Shown one piece after another: positions 48,641-58,381 of a stretch of DNA of 64,000 nt; the stretch's first letter is position 1, and each line of letters begins with the position of its first letter. The DNA comes from Mesorhizobium amorphae (GTDB lineage Bacteria > Pseudomonadota > Alphaproteobacteria > Rhizobiales > Rhizobiaceae). The translations under genes and the position numbers were made by a program. The DNA is taken from positions 62,001 to 126,000 of the forward strand of contig NZ_JHQS01000019.1 in the NCBI RefSeq assembly GCF_014843845.1, in the 5' to 3' direction. The notes under the pieces are model-generated. The model saw only the letters and a list, made by a program, of their open reading frames with translations. It made no database searches and had not been told where the DNA came from.

Positions 48641-48870
48641 AATGTCGCATTTTGGGCCGCAAGCGGACGGGCAGCTTGGGGGAAAATGGCATCCCATTGA
48701 CAGTCCGTATCTAGCCGACTCCGCCCCTGCAGGCGAATGGCTGCCTTGCCAATCCTGCCAAAGTCGAAAGTCCGCCCCTGCCCCTCCAGGTCTTGACGAA
48801 AATTGGTGCGCCTGTTTGAGACACGGGGGGCATTTGCTCCGTGGGGGGATGAGCAAGCGGTGGGCAAGCT

Positions 48871-49929
48871 GTGAAGCGCGTTTTTCGAATGCTTGCCGCT
48901 GTCATCATGGCGTCCGGCGTGACCGGCTGCACAACCATTTCCTACTACGCGCAGTCGTTGGAGGGTCATGTGCAGATCATGGCCGCGCGGAAAAATGTCG
49001 GAAGGCTCGTCCATGATCCTTCGACGCCAGAGGCATTGCGCGCCAAGTTGACGTCGGCGAGCGCCATACGTCGCTTTGCGACAGATGAACTGGCACTGCC
49101 CGACAACAACAGCTACCGCAGCTATGTGGACATCGGTCGGGACGCCGTCACCTGGGCTGTTTTTGCCGCGCCGCAATTTTCGCTCACGCCACGAACAGAG
49201 TGCTTTCCGGTTTTCGGCTGCGTTCCGTACCGGGGTTACTTTTCCCGGAAATCCGCGACTGAAAACGCTATCGAACTTCATAGGCAGGGGCTGGACGTTT
49301 ACGTCACAGGCATCACCGCATATTCCACACTGGGCTGGTCCAGTGACCCGCTGCTAAGCACCATGCTCCGTCAGGATGTCACCTATCTCGCAAGCCTCAT
49401 CTTTCATGAACTGGCGCATCAGCGCATCTATGTGGATGACGATTCCGCATTCAACGAGGCTTTCGCGGTTGCTGTCGAAACCACCGGCGTCAGGAAATGG
49501 CTCCGCGCCACCGGCAATCGCGCCGGCTTGCGCAGCTACGAGATCGATCGCAAGCGCAAGGCGGATTTTCTCGGATTGATATCGAAAACCCGGGATGAGT
49601 TGAGGCAGGTCTATGGAAGTCCCCGTGCCGCGGAACAGATGGCCGCTGCCAAAGCAGCCACAATCGACAGGCTGCGGACGCGCTACCGGCAGATGCGCGA
49701 CAAGCGATGGGCCGGATACCGGGGCTACGACGCCTGGTTCGATGCCCCGATCAACAACGCAAAGCTCGCCGCGACTGCTGTCTATGGCGAACAGGTTCCG
49801 GCGTTTCTTCGCCTGTTCGACTTGTGCTCCGGCGATTATCCAAGGTTCTACGCTGCTGTTCGACAAATCGCGAATTTGCCCGAACCTTCACGCGTCCAGG
49901 CGTTGAAGACCGCGGCTACGTGTCACTGA
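48871..49929 (+). CDS. Aminopeptidase-like lipoprotein (HELAH metalloprotease)
   Basis: The protein has 352 residues with a GTG start. MKRVFRMLAAVIMASGVTGC is a lipoprotein signal with Cys20 as lipidation site. The zinc site HELAHQ is in YLASLIFHELAHQRIYV, and the downstream glutamate is in FNEAFAVAVETTGV. This pattern, with DFLGLISKTRDELRQVY and CSGDYPRFYAAV near the end, matches the putative aminopeptidase family PF10023. It should act in the periplasm or outer membrane. It lies between two mosaic regions of gene remnants and may have been exchanged as a block. Confidence 0.85.
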   Translation: MKRVFRMLAAVIMASGVTGCTTISYYAQSLEGHVQIMAARKNVGRLVHDPSTPEALRAKLTSASAIRRFATDELALPDNNSYRSYVDIGRDAVTWAVFAAPQFSLTPRTECFPVFGCVPYRGYFSRKSATENAIELHRQGLDVYVTGITAYSTLGWSSDPLLSTMLRQDVTYLASLIFHELAHQRIYVDDDSAFNEAFAVAVETTGVRKWLRATGNRAGLRSYEIDRKRKADFLGLISKTRDELRQVYGSPRAAEQMAAAKAATIDRLRTRYRQMRDKRWAGYRGYDAWFDAPINNAKLAATAVYGEQVPAFLRLFDLCSGDYPRFYAAVRQIANLPEPSRVQALKTAATCH

Positions 49930-49981
49930 CTTTGACGAGCAAGGCGGCCGGCCGCGCGAGCCCGTTACGGGCGCGGCTCTG

Positions 49982-50212
49982 CTATTCCGAAAAGCTCACG
50001 CTCACGCCGCGCTGCCGAAAATAGGCCTGCATCAACTTGCGGCCCGCGCGGTTGTTCTGCACCAATTTGGTCGGATCGAACACCGCCTGTTTTAGCCCTT
50101 CTCGTGACAGCGCCGCCTTGAGCGTCGCGATATGCGCGTCGATGTCGGCATTGTCCGCCCGCAGCGAGGCATAGATGCTTTCGGTCGCCTGGGCCACAGT
50201 CGTTTCGCTCAC
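49982..50212 (-). CDS. Small hypothetical protein
   Basis: The protein has 76 residues. The GTG start (giving MSETTVAQATESIYASL) lies eight bases after AAGGA, which is the best site available. The sequence is hydrophilic with KLVQNNRAGRKLMQAYFRQR near the end. No domain is recognised. It is convergent with the aminopeptidase-like lipoprotein gene, 52 bases between. Confidence 0.6.
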   Translation of the reverse strand: MSETTVAQATESIYASLRADNADIDAHIATLKAALSREGLKQAVFDPTKLVQNNRAGRKLMQAYFRQRGVSVSFSE

Positions 50213-50299
50213 AGGTGTCGTCCTTTGGTTGGTGGAGCGGCGGCTTAACACAGATTCGCGGCTCCGCCGATACCGGTGAGATCGTCAGTGCACAGCGCC

Positions 50300-50330
50300 C
50301 AAACAAACAAGGCCCCGGAAGGGGCCTTGC
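50300..50330 (-). terminator. Rho-independent terminator, second copy
   Basis: On the minus strand CAAGGCCCC-TTCC-GGGGCCTTG forms a perfect 9-bp stem followed by TTTGTTT. Its stem and the sequence behind it (GTATCAACCTCAGTGG on the plus strand) are shared with the terminator at 48472-48501, so the two are copies of one gene end. Confidence 0.85.
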
Positions 50331-50349
50331 GTATCAACCTCAGTGGTGG

Positions 50350-50480
50350 GCTCTAATCGCCCCTCACTTCCCCATCAGTTGCTTGGCATTCTCGGCCGCG
50401 ATCGCGGTGGTCGCCACCCGTCACCGTCGGCTCCACCGAGGTCGCGCAGTCGAGCAGGATCTTCTTGGAACATTTGTCAC
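50350..50480 (-). pseudogene. Decayed 3' end of an unidentified gene, copy B
   Basis: Minus-strand reading gives CSKKILLDCATSVEPTVTG, then, after a frameshift, VATTAIAAENAKQLMGK and a stop. This parallels copy A (48540-48640) both in sequence and in the following terminator. Both copies are broken at about the same place, which is odd for independent decay. It is joined directly to a fragment of an MscS-type channel gene. Confidence 0.55.
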
Positions 50481-50539
50481 GGCGTCGTAGGAGAGCCGAA
50501 GTTCACGTCGAGGCGCAACAGGTTGTCGCTGAACGACCA
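50481..50539 (-). pseudogene. Fragment of an MscS-type channel gene
   Basis: The sequence GGCGTCGTAGGAGAGCCGAA and the following GTTCACGTCGAGGCG, AGGTTGTCGCTGAACGACCA match 56065-56124 inside the intact channel gene of this window, with one base deleted and few substitutions. About 59 bases survive. It could derive from that gene or from a lost paralogue. Confidence 0.8.
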
Positions 50540-50565
50540 CAGACGTTCCTGATACGGCGCCATGC

Positions 50566-50841
50566 CTACCGGAAATCGGCGGCAGTCAGGGTGTAGGAAC
50601 TGCGGCGGTCGCGGGAATAGGCTTTACCGGCAACCTTGTGGATGGATGATCGCAAGGTGTCGAAGGCTGACAGGTATTTTGTTTCCGACGCCGCTGTCCC
50701 GGCCAGGGCGCTGTCGGATTTTGCCAGCGCCTCGATCTCGACGAAGAAGCGCACTTCGAACATGCCGTCATGGCCAGTGAAGCGGACGGCGTTGCGGGTT
50801 TCGTCGAAGCTGCGGCTGGGGTTGGGAAACGAGAGCGTCAT
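50566..50841 (-). CDS. DUF1488 family protein
   Basis: The protein has 91 residues. SFPNPSRSFDETRNAVRFTG and DGMFEVRFFVEIEAL match the DUF1488 family, of unknown role, which is common in rhizobia and often near stress genes. It is the last of five small genes on this strand (52109 down to 50566); its ATG overlaps the stop of the previous gene (ATGA). No signal or membrane segment is present. Confidence 0.82.
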   Translation of the reverse strand: MTLSFPNPSRSFDETRNAVRFTGHDGMFEVRFFVEIEALAKSDSALAGTAASETKYLSAFDTLRSSIHKVAGKAYSRDRRSSYTLTAADFR

Positions 50842-51158
50842 GACTGGCCCGCTGCTGTCTCGTACGGGACAATTGGCGGCGCGGCAACCCGCGCCCTGCG
50901 GCGCTCGGCATTGCGCTGGTTGAGGGACAACATGCTGCGCGTCGCATCCGACCGGTTGAGTCCGGTCATCGCAACGCCGTCCTCATGCGCCGGAATACCG
51001 GTGAAGACGTGATAGACGGTCCAGGAACGATCCGCTTCGACGCGGCGGCCATATTGACGATTCGTGAAGTCGCGTCCCGGCGCGCCACCCTCGTTTTCCC
51101 AGATCCAAAGCGCGGCGGCATTGCGCTGCCGATCGGTTTCGGTGTTGCGGGCATTCAT
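50838..51158 (-). CDS. Small hypothetical protein with SWTV-FTG motif
   Basis: The protein has 106 residues. The core RSWTVYHVFTGIPAHEDG and VAMTGLNRSDATRSM resembles SWTVFDVFTGQPAETDHK and the following residues in the small protein at 54910-55095, so the two are paralogues on opposite sides of groESL. The N-terminus is rich in Asn and Arg, the C-terminus in Arg and Ala. It overlaps both neighbours by four bases (ATGA at each end). The function is unknown. Confidence 0.75.
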   Translation of the reverse strand: MNARNTETDRQRNAAALWIWENEGGAPGRDFTNRQYGRRVEADRSWTVYHVFTGIPAHEDGVAMTGLNRSDATRSMLSLNQRNAERRRARVAAPPIVPYETAAGQS

Positions 51159-51397
51159 GATGCTGGCCTTTCCGCATTGACCGCTTGCGTGGCGAGAGCG
51201 CCCGAATAGAGTGCTGCGCCGTTCGCGTCGGCGATCGTCATGGCGTCCGGCCGCTGCGGCATGTTCAGGGTCCTGGCCAGAAGCCTGGCGATTTCGATCG
51301 CATCGTCGAGGTCGGCCGCTTCCACGGTCTCGCGGCCGATCAGGGCATGCGCATCGTCCGCTTCCCGGGTGCGATAGAATTCGATCAGGATCTTCAT
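51155..51397 (-). CDS. Small hypothetical protein
   Basis: The protein has 80 residues. It reads MKILIEFYRTREADDAHALI, then VEAADLDDAIEIARLLARTL, MTIADANGAALYSG at the end. It looks like a small alpha/beta protein, possibly a ferredoxin-like fold, with no known function. The start MKILIEF is chosen because the sequence before it is Arg-rich and non-conserved in type. The stop overlaps the ATG of the next gene. It belongs to the five-gene small-ORF cluster. Confidence 0.7.
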   Translation of the reverse strand: MKILIEFYRTREADDAHALIGRETVEAADLDDAIEIARLLARTLNMPQRPDAMTIADANGAALYSGALATQAVNAERPAS

Positions 51398-51483
51398 CGT
51401 CCGTCTCGCAGCGTCAGTTCTTGCCCTTGCCGCGCGGCGAACTGATGTTGGCGGCAAGCCTGGTCTGGGTGCCGAACACGCTT

Positions 51484-51852
51484 TCAGCTTTGGGCAGGAC
51501 CTTTTCCTGCTTCGGCTTCCTGATCTCCCGGCTCGAGCGTTTTTGTCCCTTTGACATGGTCGAACGTCCTTTCGATGAGCGTTATGGTGTCACCGGGCGA
51601 CGTGTCGACCGGTTCGAGACTGTCCTGCGTCGCCACCCGTTCATGAAGTTCGCCGTCGCTGCGGATGCGGTATTGCAGCGAGTCTCCTCTCGGCGGCAGC
51701 GTGGCTGTGATGCGGTAGATTTCCGCGGTCTTTGGAAACGTGCCGAAGCCGCCCTTCAGCCGGACAGCCTGTCCGACGGCAAAGAGATGCGTTGCGGCTT
51801 CGCGGCGGACCGGGCGTGCGTTGCGTTGCATCAGGGTGGTCGTTCTCATCAT
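51484..51852 (-). CDS. Small hypothetical protein
   Basis: The protein has 122 residues. FAVGQAVRLKGGFGTFPKTA and YRITATLPPRGDSLQYRIRS suggest a beta-rich, SH3-like small domain. The C-terminal third is acidic and low in complexity (KTLEPGDQEAEAGKGPAQS). Two ATGs are adjacent at the start; the first overlaps the stop of the upstream gene. The family is familiar from rhizobial genomes but has no known role. Confidence 0.72.
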   Translation of the reverse strand: MMRTTTLMQRNARPVRREAATHLFAVGQAVRLKGGFGTFPKTAEIYRITATLPPRGDSLQYRIRSDGELHERVATQDSLEPVDTSPGDTITLIERTFDHVKGTKTLEPGDQEAEAGKGPAQS

Positions 51853-52109
51853 TGTCTCTGGTCCTGCTCCAGTGCGGCTTCAAGCGATGCCGGTTCGATC
51901 GGCACCATCTGCTGCGTGGCTCCGCCGGCAGAGATCGCCGGCAGGTGAATGAAAGTGGCGACGCGGCGCCATGCGATCAGCGAAGCCCCTTCGAGGGCTT
52001 CCTCGTCATGATCGACGCGATACTCTCCGGGTGGTTGCGGCGCATCAAAGCCAGGCAGCGAAAACGCCGACCTGAAGCGAACGACTGACGGTGTGGTGCG
52101 GCTGGTCAT
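51849..52109 (-). CDS. Small hypothetical protein, first gene of the small-ORF cluster
   Basis: The protein has 86 residues. It reads MTSRTTPSVVRFRSAFSLPG then FDAPQPPGEYRVDHDEEALE and SLIAWRRVATFIHLPA. A GGAAAG site lies upstream of the ATG. This sequence type is widespread in Mesorhizobium and Bradyrhizobium as a conserved hypothetical. It overlaps the next gene by ATGA. The promoter must lie in the 400 bases before groES on the other strand. Confidence 0.75.
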   Translation of the reverse strand: MTSRTTPSVVRFRSAFSLPGFDAPQPPGEYRVDHDEEALEGASLIAWRRVATFIHLPAISAGGATQQMVPIEPASLEAALEQDQRQ

Positions 52110-52521
52110 GAATTGCGGCTTTCCGCGGAAACGCGCGCCTGCGCCTTTCCGTATCATTCCCACTCGAACCGCCGGGACGATGCCCGACGCTGCCAGTACA
52201 TCCGTGGTCAGCGTCGGTTTCATTCCAGGGTTCGAACGGAACGAAATGTGCGCCGGACCGGCGCATGCACTCGTTTTCGAGAATTCGGTGGTGAATGGCG
52301 GGGCTCTGACACAAAGCCAACTCGACCAAATCAACGAGCTTTACATATGCGCCTCAATTGAGTTGCAAACAAGGTCGCGGCGCCCTTTTATTTCTCCTTT
52401 GAAATAACAAATCAGCGTCCGCGAAAATCACGGCGGCAGAAAGTTTTCCTCCAATGCGAATGATTTTCTGCGCGTCTCGAATTATTTCATTCGATTTCTT
52501 GGACATTCGCGAGAATTAATT
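52110..52521. other. Intergenic region between the small-ORF cluster and groESL
   Basis: The first half has an open frame on the plus strand (104 codons) without a ribosome site or recognised family, so I do not call it. From about 52390 the sequence becomes AT-rich, as expected of promoters for the divergent units. No clear -35/-10 pair was identified for groESL. Confidence 0.5.
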
Positions 52522-52548
52522 CTGGCACTCCTATCTATCGAGTGCCAA
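52522..52548. promoter_or_regulatory. CIRCE operator (HrcA site) of groESL
   Basis: TGGCACTC, nine bases (CTATCTATC), and GAGTGCCA match the CIRCE inverted repeat, TTAGCACTC-N9-GAGTGCTAA, with one change in each arm. It lies about 55 bases before groES. HrcA should repress groESL here until heat shock. Confidence 0.92.
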
Positions 52549-52603
52549 CGCGCCTATATCAGGGGTAGCGGCCGCCTATGCTGGCCCCAGAAAGAAGTTT
52601 CCC

Positions 52604-52939
52604 ATGAAATTCCGGCCACTCCACGACCGCGTCGTCATTCGCCGCGCCGAAGGCGACACCAAATCCAAGGGCGGCATCATCATTCCCGACAATGCCAAGG
52701 AAAAACCGCAGGAAGGCGAAGTGATCGCCGTCGGCCCGGGCGCACGCGACGAAAGCGGCGCGCTGATCGTGCCCGATGTGAAAGCCGGCGACTTCATCCT
52801 GTTCGGCAAATGGTCGGGCACCGAGGTCAAGATCGACGGCGAAGACCTGCTGATCATGAAGGAGGCCGACATCATGGGCGTCATCGACAAGAGCGGGATG
52901 GACGTCGAGAAAACCGCGGCTTCCAAGAAGGCCGCCTGA
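52604..52939 (+). CDS. groES: Co-chaperonin GroES
   Basis: The protein has 111 residues, slightly longer than usual (about 95-104) because of an extra C-terminal [23 protein letters not shown] and the mobile loop [19 protein letters not shown] are standard, as is [24 protein letters not shown] sequence later. It caps GroEL. GAAAGAAG lies before ATG. The gene is directly under the CIRCE element and is followed by groEL after 57 bases, forming the usual bicistronic unit. Confidence 0.97.
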   Translation: MKFRPLHDRVVIRRAEGDTKSKGGIIIPDNAKEKPQEGEVIAVGPGARDESGALIVPDVKAGDFILFGKWSGTEVKIDGEDLLIMKEADIMGVIDKSGMDVEKTAASKKAA

Positions 52940-52990
52940 CCGGGCTGGCCTCACGGTAAAACCGCCCACTCCAATACTCGAACGGGATGA

Positions 52991-54631
<1,641 letters not shown>

Positions 54632-54654
54632 GAACCTGGCGCCAGGAGAAACCC

Positions 54655-54870
54655 GTGCGTGAACCGACACTGCTTCCGGTATTCGGCAGGCTTGGGGTCA
54701 AGCCGCCGGTCGCCGTTGCGGCGACGCCGGCCAGATCCAGTAGCATGAAGAACATCGTTGCCAGCATGCGGGACGGGCTCTCTTCACACGGGGGCCTGGC
54801 TTTGAAGCTGGGCGTGGTGCTGTGGACCGTCGTTGTGCTGGCGGCAGTGTTTTTCATTGTGCGGGCCTGA
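54655..54870 (+). CDS. Small membrane protein
   Basis: The protein has 71 residues with a GTG start that follows AGGAGA. The C-terminal segment LKLGVVLWTVVVLAAVFFIV is one transmembrane helix; the N-terminal half is polar with basic residues. It lies 23 bases after groEL on the same strand and may be cotranscribed. No function is known. Confidence 0.6.
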   Translation: MREPTLLPVFGRLGVKPPVAVAATPARSSSMKNIVASMRDGLSSHGGLALKLGVVLWTVVVLAAVFFIVRA

Positions 54871-54909
54871 ACCGGTCGGTGGCGGGCGAAAACGAAAAGG
54901 ACGCGGACT

Positions 54910-55095
54910 ATGGCAAACCGCTACGCGCTTCGTATGGACCATCCCGACAGCTGGACCGTTTTCGACGTCTTCACCGGCCAGCCCGCCGAAACCGATCACA
55001 AGGTCATGGTCGGCATCAATGCCGGCGAAGCGGACGAGATAGTCGGCCGGCTGAACGATCAAGACTTCAAGCGGCGGGAAGAGGCCGGCCGCTGA
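54910..55095 (+). CDS. Small hypothetical protein with SWTV-FTG motif, paralogue
   Basis: The protein has 61 residues: MANRYALRMDHPDSWTVFDV, FTGQPAETDHKVMVGINAGE and EADEIVGRLNDQ. It shares the SWTV-VFTG-P core with the protein at 50838-51158, and its context is also next to groESL. AAAAGGA lies before ATG. It is soluble and acidic to neutral. The role is unknown; a link to heat-shock conditions is inference from position. Confidence 0.72.
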   Translation: MANRYALRMDHPDSWTVFDVFTGQPAETDHKVMVGINAGEADEIVGRLNDQDFKRREEAGR

Positions 55096-55245
55096 CTTGC
55101 GCTGATGCACCAACGGACAAATCTGCCGGAATGATTCGCTAACCGGCAGTCGGGGGCGTACAGTCCCGTCGTCGCCGGCCAGAACAAGGGCACCGGCGCT
55201 TGAGAGCGTCCACCGTACTCCCGCCCCCTAAATGGGAGCTGCATC

Positions 55246-55440
55246 ATGGACAATGATCATTCGGCCGATGTGATCTCGACTTTTGACTGCAATATCTTGC
55301 GCGATGCCTTCAGAACGTCGGTCATCGAAAATCGGATCCCCGAGGATCAGTGGCAAGGATACGCCGCGCTTTTGATCCGTGACTATACCGGCAACTCCGA
55401 TTGTGAATCGGCGCTGCTGGCCTGGGTCGTGCGAAAGTAA
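55246..55440 (+). CDS. Small hypothetical protein
   Basis: The protein has 64 residues: MDNDHSADVISTFDCNILRD, AFRTSVIENRIPEDQWQGYA and ALLIRDYTGNSDCESALLAW. Two cysteines are present. Helical character is likely. GGGAG lies eight bases before ATG. No domain is recognised. It lies in the small-gene cluster behind groESL. Confidence 0.6.
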   Translation: MDNDHSADVISTFDCNILRDAFRTSVIENRIPEDQWQGYAALLIRDYTGNSDCESALLAWVVRK

Positions 55441-55520
55441 CTTTGTCGCCGTGCATAAGGCGCCGGAGCGGACAGCCGCTCCGCGCCTGCTTTCATTTTT
55501 TGCCAGAAAGGACAACAAGC

Positions 55521-55703
55521 ATGAGATTCATGAAAACCCCGGACGCCCCGGTCGTAACGGTCGAGCCGATCGTCGAGGCCACCAAAGTCCTGTCGAAGCG
55601 GCTGACGATCAGAAGCGACGAAGCCGCAAGACGAAAGATCGCCGACACCGACGGCACGGTGCGGCGGGCGCGTCAAACTGCGGAAAGCAACCGTTTGATT
55701 TGA
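55521..55703 (+). CDS. Small hypothetical protein
   Basis: The protein has 60 residues: MRFMKTPDAPVVTVEPIVEA, TKVLSKRLTIRSDEAARRKI and then a basic tail. AGAAAGGA precedes ATG. It is hydrophilic with no membrane segment. No family was recognised. It is the last small gene before the convergent mechanosensitive channel gene. Confidence 0.5.
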   Translation: MRFMKTPDAPVVTVEPIVEATKVLSKRLTIRSDEAARRKIADTDGTVRRARQTAESNRLI

Positions 55704-55794
55704 TGTGCCGACGTCCCCGCCGGCGGCAGGCCGGCGGCTCCGACGATCCTGACGTCCCTGCCGCCGCTTGGCCGTGAACACCGCGCCCACACCC

Positions 55795-57081
55795 TCAGCG
55801 CCCGTCCGCCGGCTTCATGATGATCTCGCGATGCGGATAGGGAATGCTTATGTCGTTTGCCTTGAATGTGTCCCACAGCGCCAGCAGCACCTTGCCGCGC
55901 ACGTTGGTCAGGCCTTGCTGGGGGTCGCGGATCCAGAAGCGCAGGACGAAGTTCAGCGAGGAGTCGCCGAAGTCGGTCAGCCAGCAGACCGGCCTCCGGT
56001 CGGCGTCGACCCGGCCGACGGTGATCGCGGCCTCTATCGCCAGTTCGCTGACCTTGTGCGGATCGGCATCGTAGGAGACGCCGAAGTTCACGTCGAGGCG
56101 CACGAGGTTGTCGCTGAACGACCAGTTGATGACCCTCTGGGTGATGAAGTCCTCGTTGGGGATCAGGAATTCGCGGCCGTCGCGCGTCACCACCGAGACA
56201 AAGCGCGCCCGCAATTCGCGGATCCAGCCGAAGGTGCCTTCGAGCGAAATGGTGTCGCCGGGCTTGATCGACTTGTCGAGCAGGATGATCACGCCGGAGA
56301 CGAAATTCGAGACGACCTTCTGCAGCCCGAAAGCCAGACCGACGCCGACAGCACCGGAAAACACCGTCAGCGCCGTCAGGTCGAGACCGACGGCGGAGAG
56401 TGCCACGGCGCCGGCGACCAGCACGAGGCCGATCTTGGCGACCTTGCCGACGAGGACGCGGATTGACGGCGTCAGCTCCTCGGAGACGCGGACGCGCTCA
56501 TCGATGTAGTTGCCGGTGACCACCGCAAGCCAGACGGTGGCGATCAAGAGCAGCGCCGCCTTCAGCACCATCAGCGCCGAAAGGCGAACCGCGCCCAGAG
56601 GGATTGCGACGCTGTCGAGGAAAGCGGCTGCCTCGTCGCCGACGCCCAGTATGACGAGGGCCGCGTAGATCCAGGCCAGCCAGCCGAGCGTGCGCGCGAC
56701 GAGGCGGTTGCGGATGATGCGCGACAGCACGGTCGCGAACAGCCACGCCAGCGACAGCAGCAGCGCGACGAGCAGGAGATGGGTGCGGCTCGGCCAGGTG
56801 ATGGCGCGCAACAGGTTGAGCGCGGCAAACAGCAGGATCGTGAACAGGATCCAGTCGGTGCGCCGCAGCAGCGCGATGACGACCCTCAGCAGTCCGGGAT
56901 GGCCCTTGATCTGGCGTGCCTGGTTCTCGACCAGCGGCTCGACCCGCAGCGCCGCGAGCTTCGCCACCAGGAACAGCGAGACGATGATGGCGGCCTGATA
57001 GACGAACCACGGCGTGGCGGCATAGTCGAACCATCCGCCGGCCCAGGCCAGCGATCTATCGATGGCGTCGCGAAAATCCAT
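55795..57081 (-). CDS. MscS-family mechanosensitive channel
   Basis: The protein has 428 residues. Six or so helices come first (VYQAAIIVSLFLVAKLAALR, HLLLVALLLSLAWLFATVLS, and others), then the pore helix region ALTVFSGAVGVGLAFGLQKV and the beta domain KPGDTISLEGTFGWIRELRA with PNEDFITQRVINWSFSDN. This is the MscS channel that releases solutes on hypo-osmotic shock. The ATG (MDFRDAID) is preferred to a GTG two codons earlier. A 59-base piece of a similar gene lies at 50481-50539. Confidence 0.92.
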   Translation of the reverse strand: MDFRDAIDRSLAWAGGWFDYAATPWFVYQAAIIVSLFLVAKLAALRVEPLVENQARQIKGHPGLLRVVIALLRRTDWILFTILLFAALNLLRAITWPSRTHLLLVALLLSLAWLFATVLSRIIRNRLVARTLGWLAWIYAALVILGVGDEAAAFLDSVAIPLGAVRLSALMVLKAALLLIATVWLAVVTGNYIDERVRVSEELTPSIRVLVGKVAKIGLVLVAGAVALSAVGLDLTALTVFSGAVGVGLAFGLQKVVSNFVSGVIILLDKSIKPGDTISLEGTFGWIRELRARFVSVVTRDGREFLIPNEDFITQRVINWSFSDNLVRLDVNFGVSYDADPHKVSELAIEAAITVGRVDADRRPVCWLTDFGDSSLNFVLRFWIRDPQQGLTNVRGKVLLALWDTFKANDISIPYPHREIIMKPADGR

Positions 57082-57320
57082 TGCCACACGACCACTTGGC
57101 TACGAATTGCACGTCCACAATGTCGTCGGCCTTGTGATTGGTCAAGTTGACCTCCGGGGCAGGTTTGCGGGCGGTGACGGAGGAACAACCGCAGCAAGGC
57201 CTGCGGAAAAAATGACCGCCATGGCGACCAGCGTCGTTTCGATTTTGCGCACTGCGCAATTTCGATCAAACTGGCCGCGCCAGGAAACGGCAGCATGATC
57301 CCGGCCAATGCGAGGAGAAT

Positions 57321-58154
57321 ATGAACCCGACCGAGAAGGCGCTGTGGTTCGTCGAAAGCCATCTGCCGGAAGCGGTGTCGCTCGACGATGTCGCGCAGAG
57401 CAGCGGCGTGTCGCGCTTCCACGTGACGCGTGCCTTTGGTGCTGCCACCGGCCGTTCGGTGATGGGCTATATGCGGGCGCGGCGGCTGAGCGAAGCGGCG
57501 CGCAAGCTCGCCGCCGGCGCGCCCGACATCCTCACGGTCGCGCTCGACGCCGGCTACAACTCGCATGAGGCCTTCACCCGCGCCTTCCGCGACCAGTTCG
57601 CCACCACGCCGGAACTGGTGCGCGCGCAAGGCAGCCTCGACAACCTCGATCTCGTGGAGCCGATCCTGATGAACCAGTCCCTGCTTGCCAGCCTCGAGCC
57701 GCCGCGCTTCGAGACCAGCCGGCCCTTCCTCATCGCCGGCCTCGGCGAACGCTACAGTTGCGAGAGCAGCGCCGCGATCCCGATGCTGTGGCAGCGTTTC
57801 GGTCCCTATATCGGCAACATTCCGGGCGAGATCGGCGAGGTCGCCTACGGCGTCTGTGTCAACGGCGACGATGCCGGCAATTTCGACTACATCGCCGGCG
57901 TCGAGGTCTCGGATTTCTCCGACCTCCCAAGGGAGTTTTTTCGAGTGCGCGTGCCGGCGCAGAAATACGCCGTGTTCTCGCATCGCGAGCACATCTCGAC
58001 CATCCGCCGCACGGTCAACACGATCTGGAACAAATGGCTGCCGGCCTCCGGCCACGAGATCGCGGACGCGCCGGAGTTCGAGCGCTACGGCCCCGAATTC
58101 GATCCACGCAGCGGCAATGGCGGGCTGGAGATCTGGATCCCGGTGAAGGACTAG
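57321..58154 (+). CDS. AraC-type regulator with GyrI-like effector domain
   Basis: The protein has 277 residues. The AraC DNA-binding domain is at the N-terminus: LPEAVSLDDVAQSSGVSRFH, TRAFGAATGRSVMGYMRARR and VALDAGYNSHEAFTRAFRDQ. The C-terminal half is a GyrI-like small-molecule domain (PMLWQRFGPYIGNIPGEIGE, IAGVEVSDFSDLPREFFRVR, PAQKYAVFSHREHISTIRRT). Such proteins sense drugs or signals, as in Rob/SoxS-type regulators. AGGAG lies before ATG. It is convergent with no obvious target; the divergent channel gene is one candidate. Confidence 0.92.
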   Translation: MNPTEKALWFVESHLPEAVSLDDVAQSSGVSRFHVTRAFGAATGRSVMGYMRARRLSEAARKLAAGAPDILTVALDAGYNSHEAFTRAFRDQFATTPELVRAQGSLDNLDLVEPILMNQSLLASLEPPRFETSRPFLIAGLGERYSCESSAAIPMLWQRFGPYIGNIPGEIGEVAYGVCVNGDDAGNFDYIAGVEVSDFSDLPREFFRVRVPAQKYAVFSHREHISTIRRTVNTIWNKWLPASGHEIADAPEFERYGPEFDPRSGNGGLEIWIPVKD

Positions 58155-58381
58155 CCGGGTTTCAAAGTGTCCAGTTTTCTCGAAACGTCTTAGGTGCGCA
58201 TCTGAAGGGCGGAGGCCTCGCAGCGCAAGCAAAATGAAATATTGAGGAAGACTGATGTCGAAGCTGGCAACCTTCCTGGATACAAGTTACTTGATAGGAA
58301 TTGCTCGGAACTGAATTCCAGGGGCTTATCGCCGCGATGACGCAGTCTCGAAACGCACGGGTCTGGGCCAGTCGCGCCTTC

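Larger units (their letters stand above)
48225..48870. other. Gene-poor junction downstream of the island
   Basis: No intact gene was found. The stretch holds a minus-strand terminator (48472-48501) and the decayed end of a gene (48540-48640) that recurs at about 50.35 kb. Short open frames cross it in several phases with no plausible start site. It looks like degraded sequence at the edge of an insertion. Confidence 0.6.

Noticed and set aside
52093..52407. Plus-strand open frame of 104 codons before groES
   Set aside because: There is no ribosome site and no recognisable family; the region is the promoter side of two divergent units.
55768..56466. Plus-strand open frame of 232 codons opposite the MscS gene
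   Set aside because: It is the antisense of a recognisable channel gene, acidic and His-rich with no domain.
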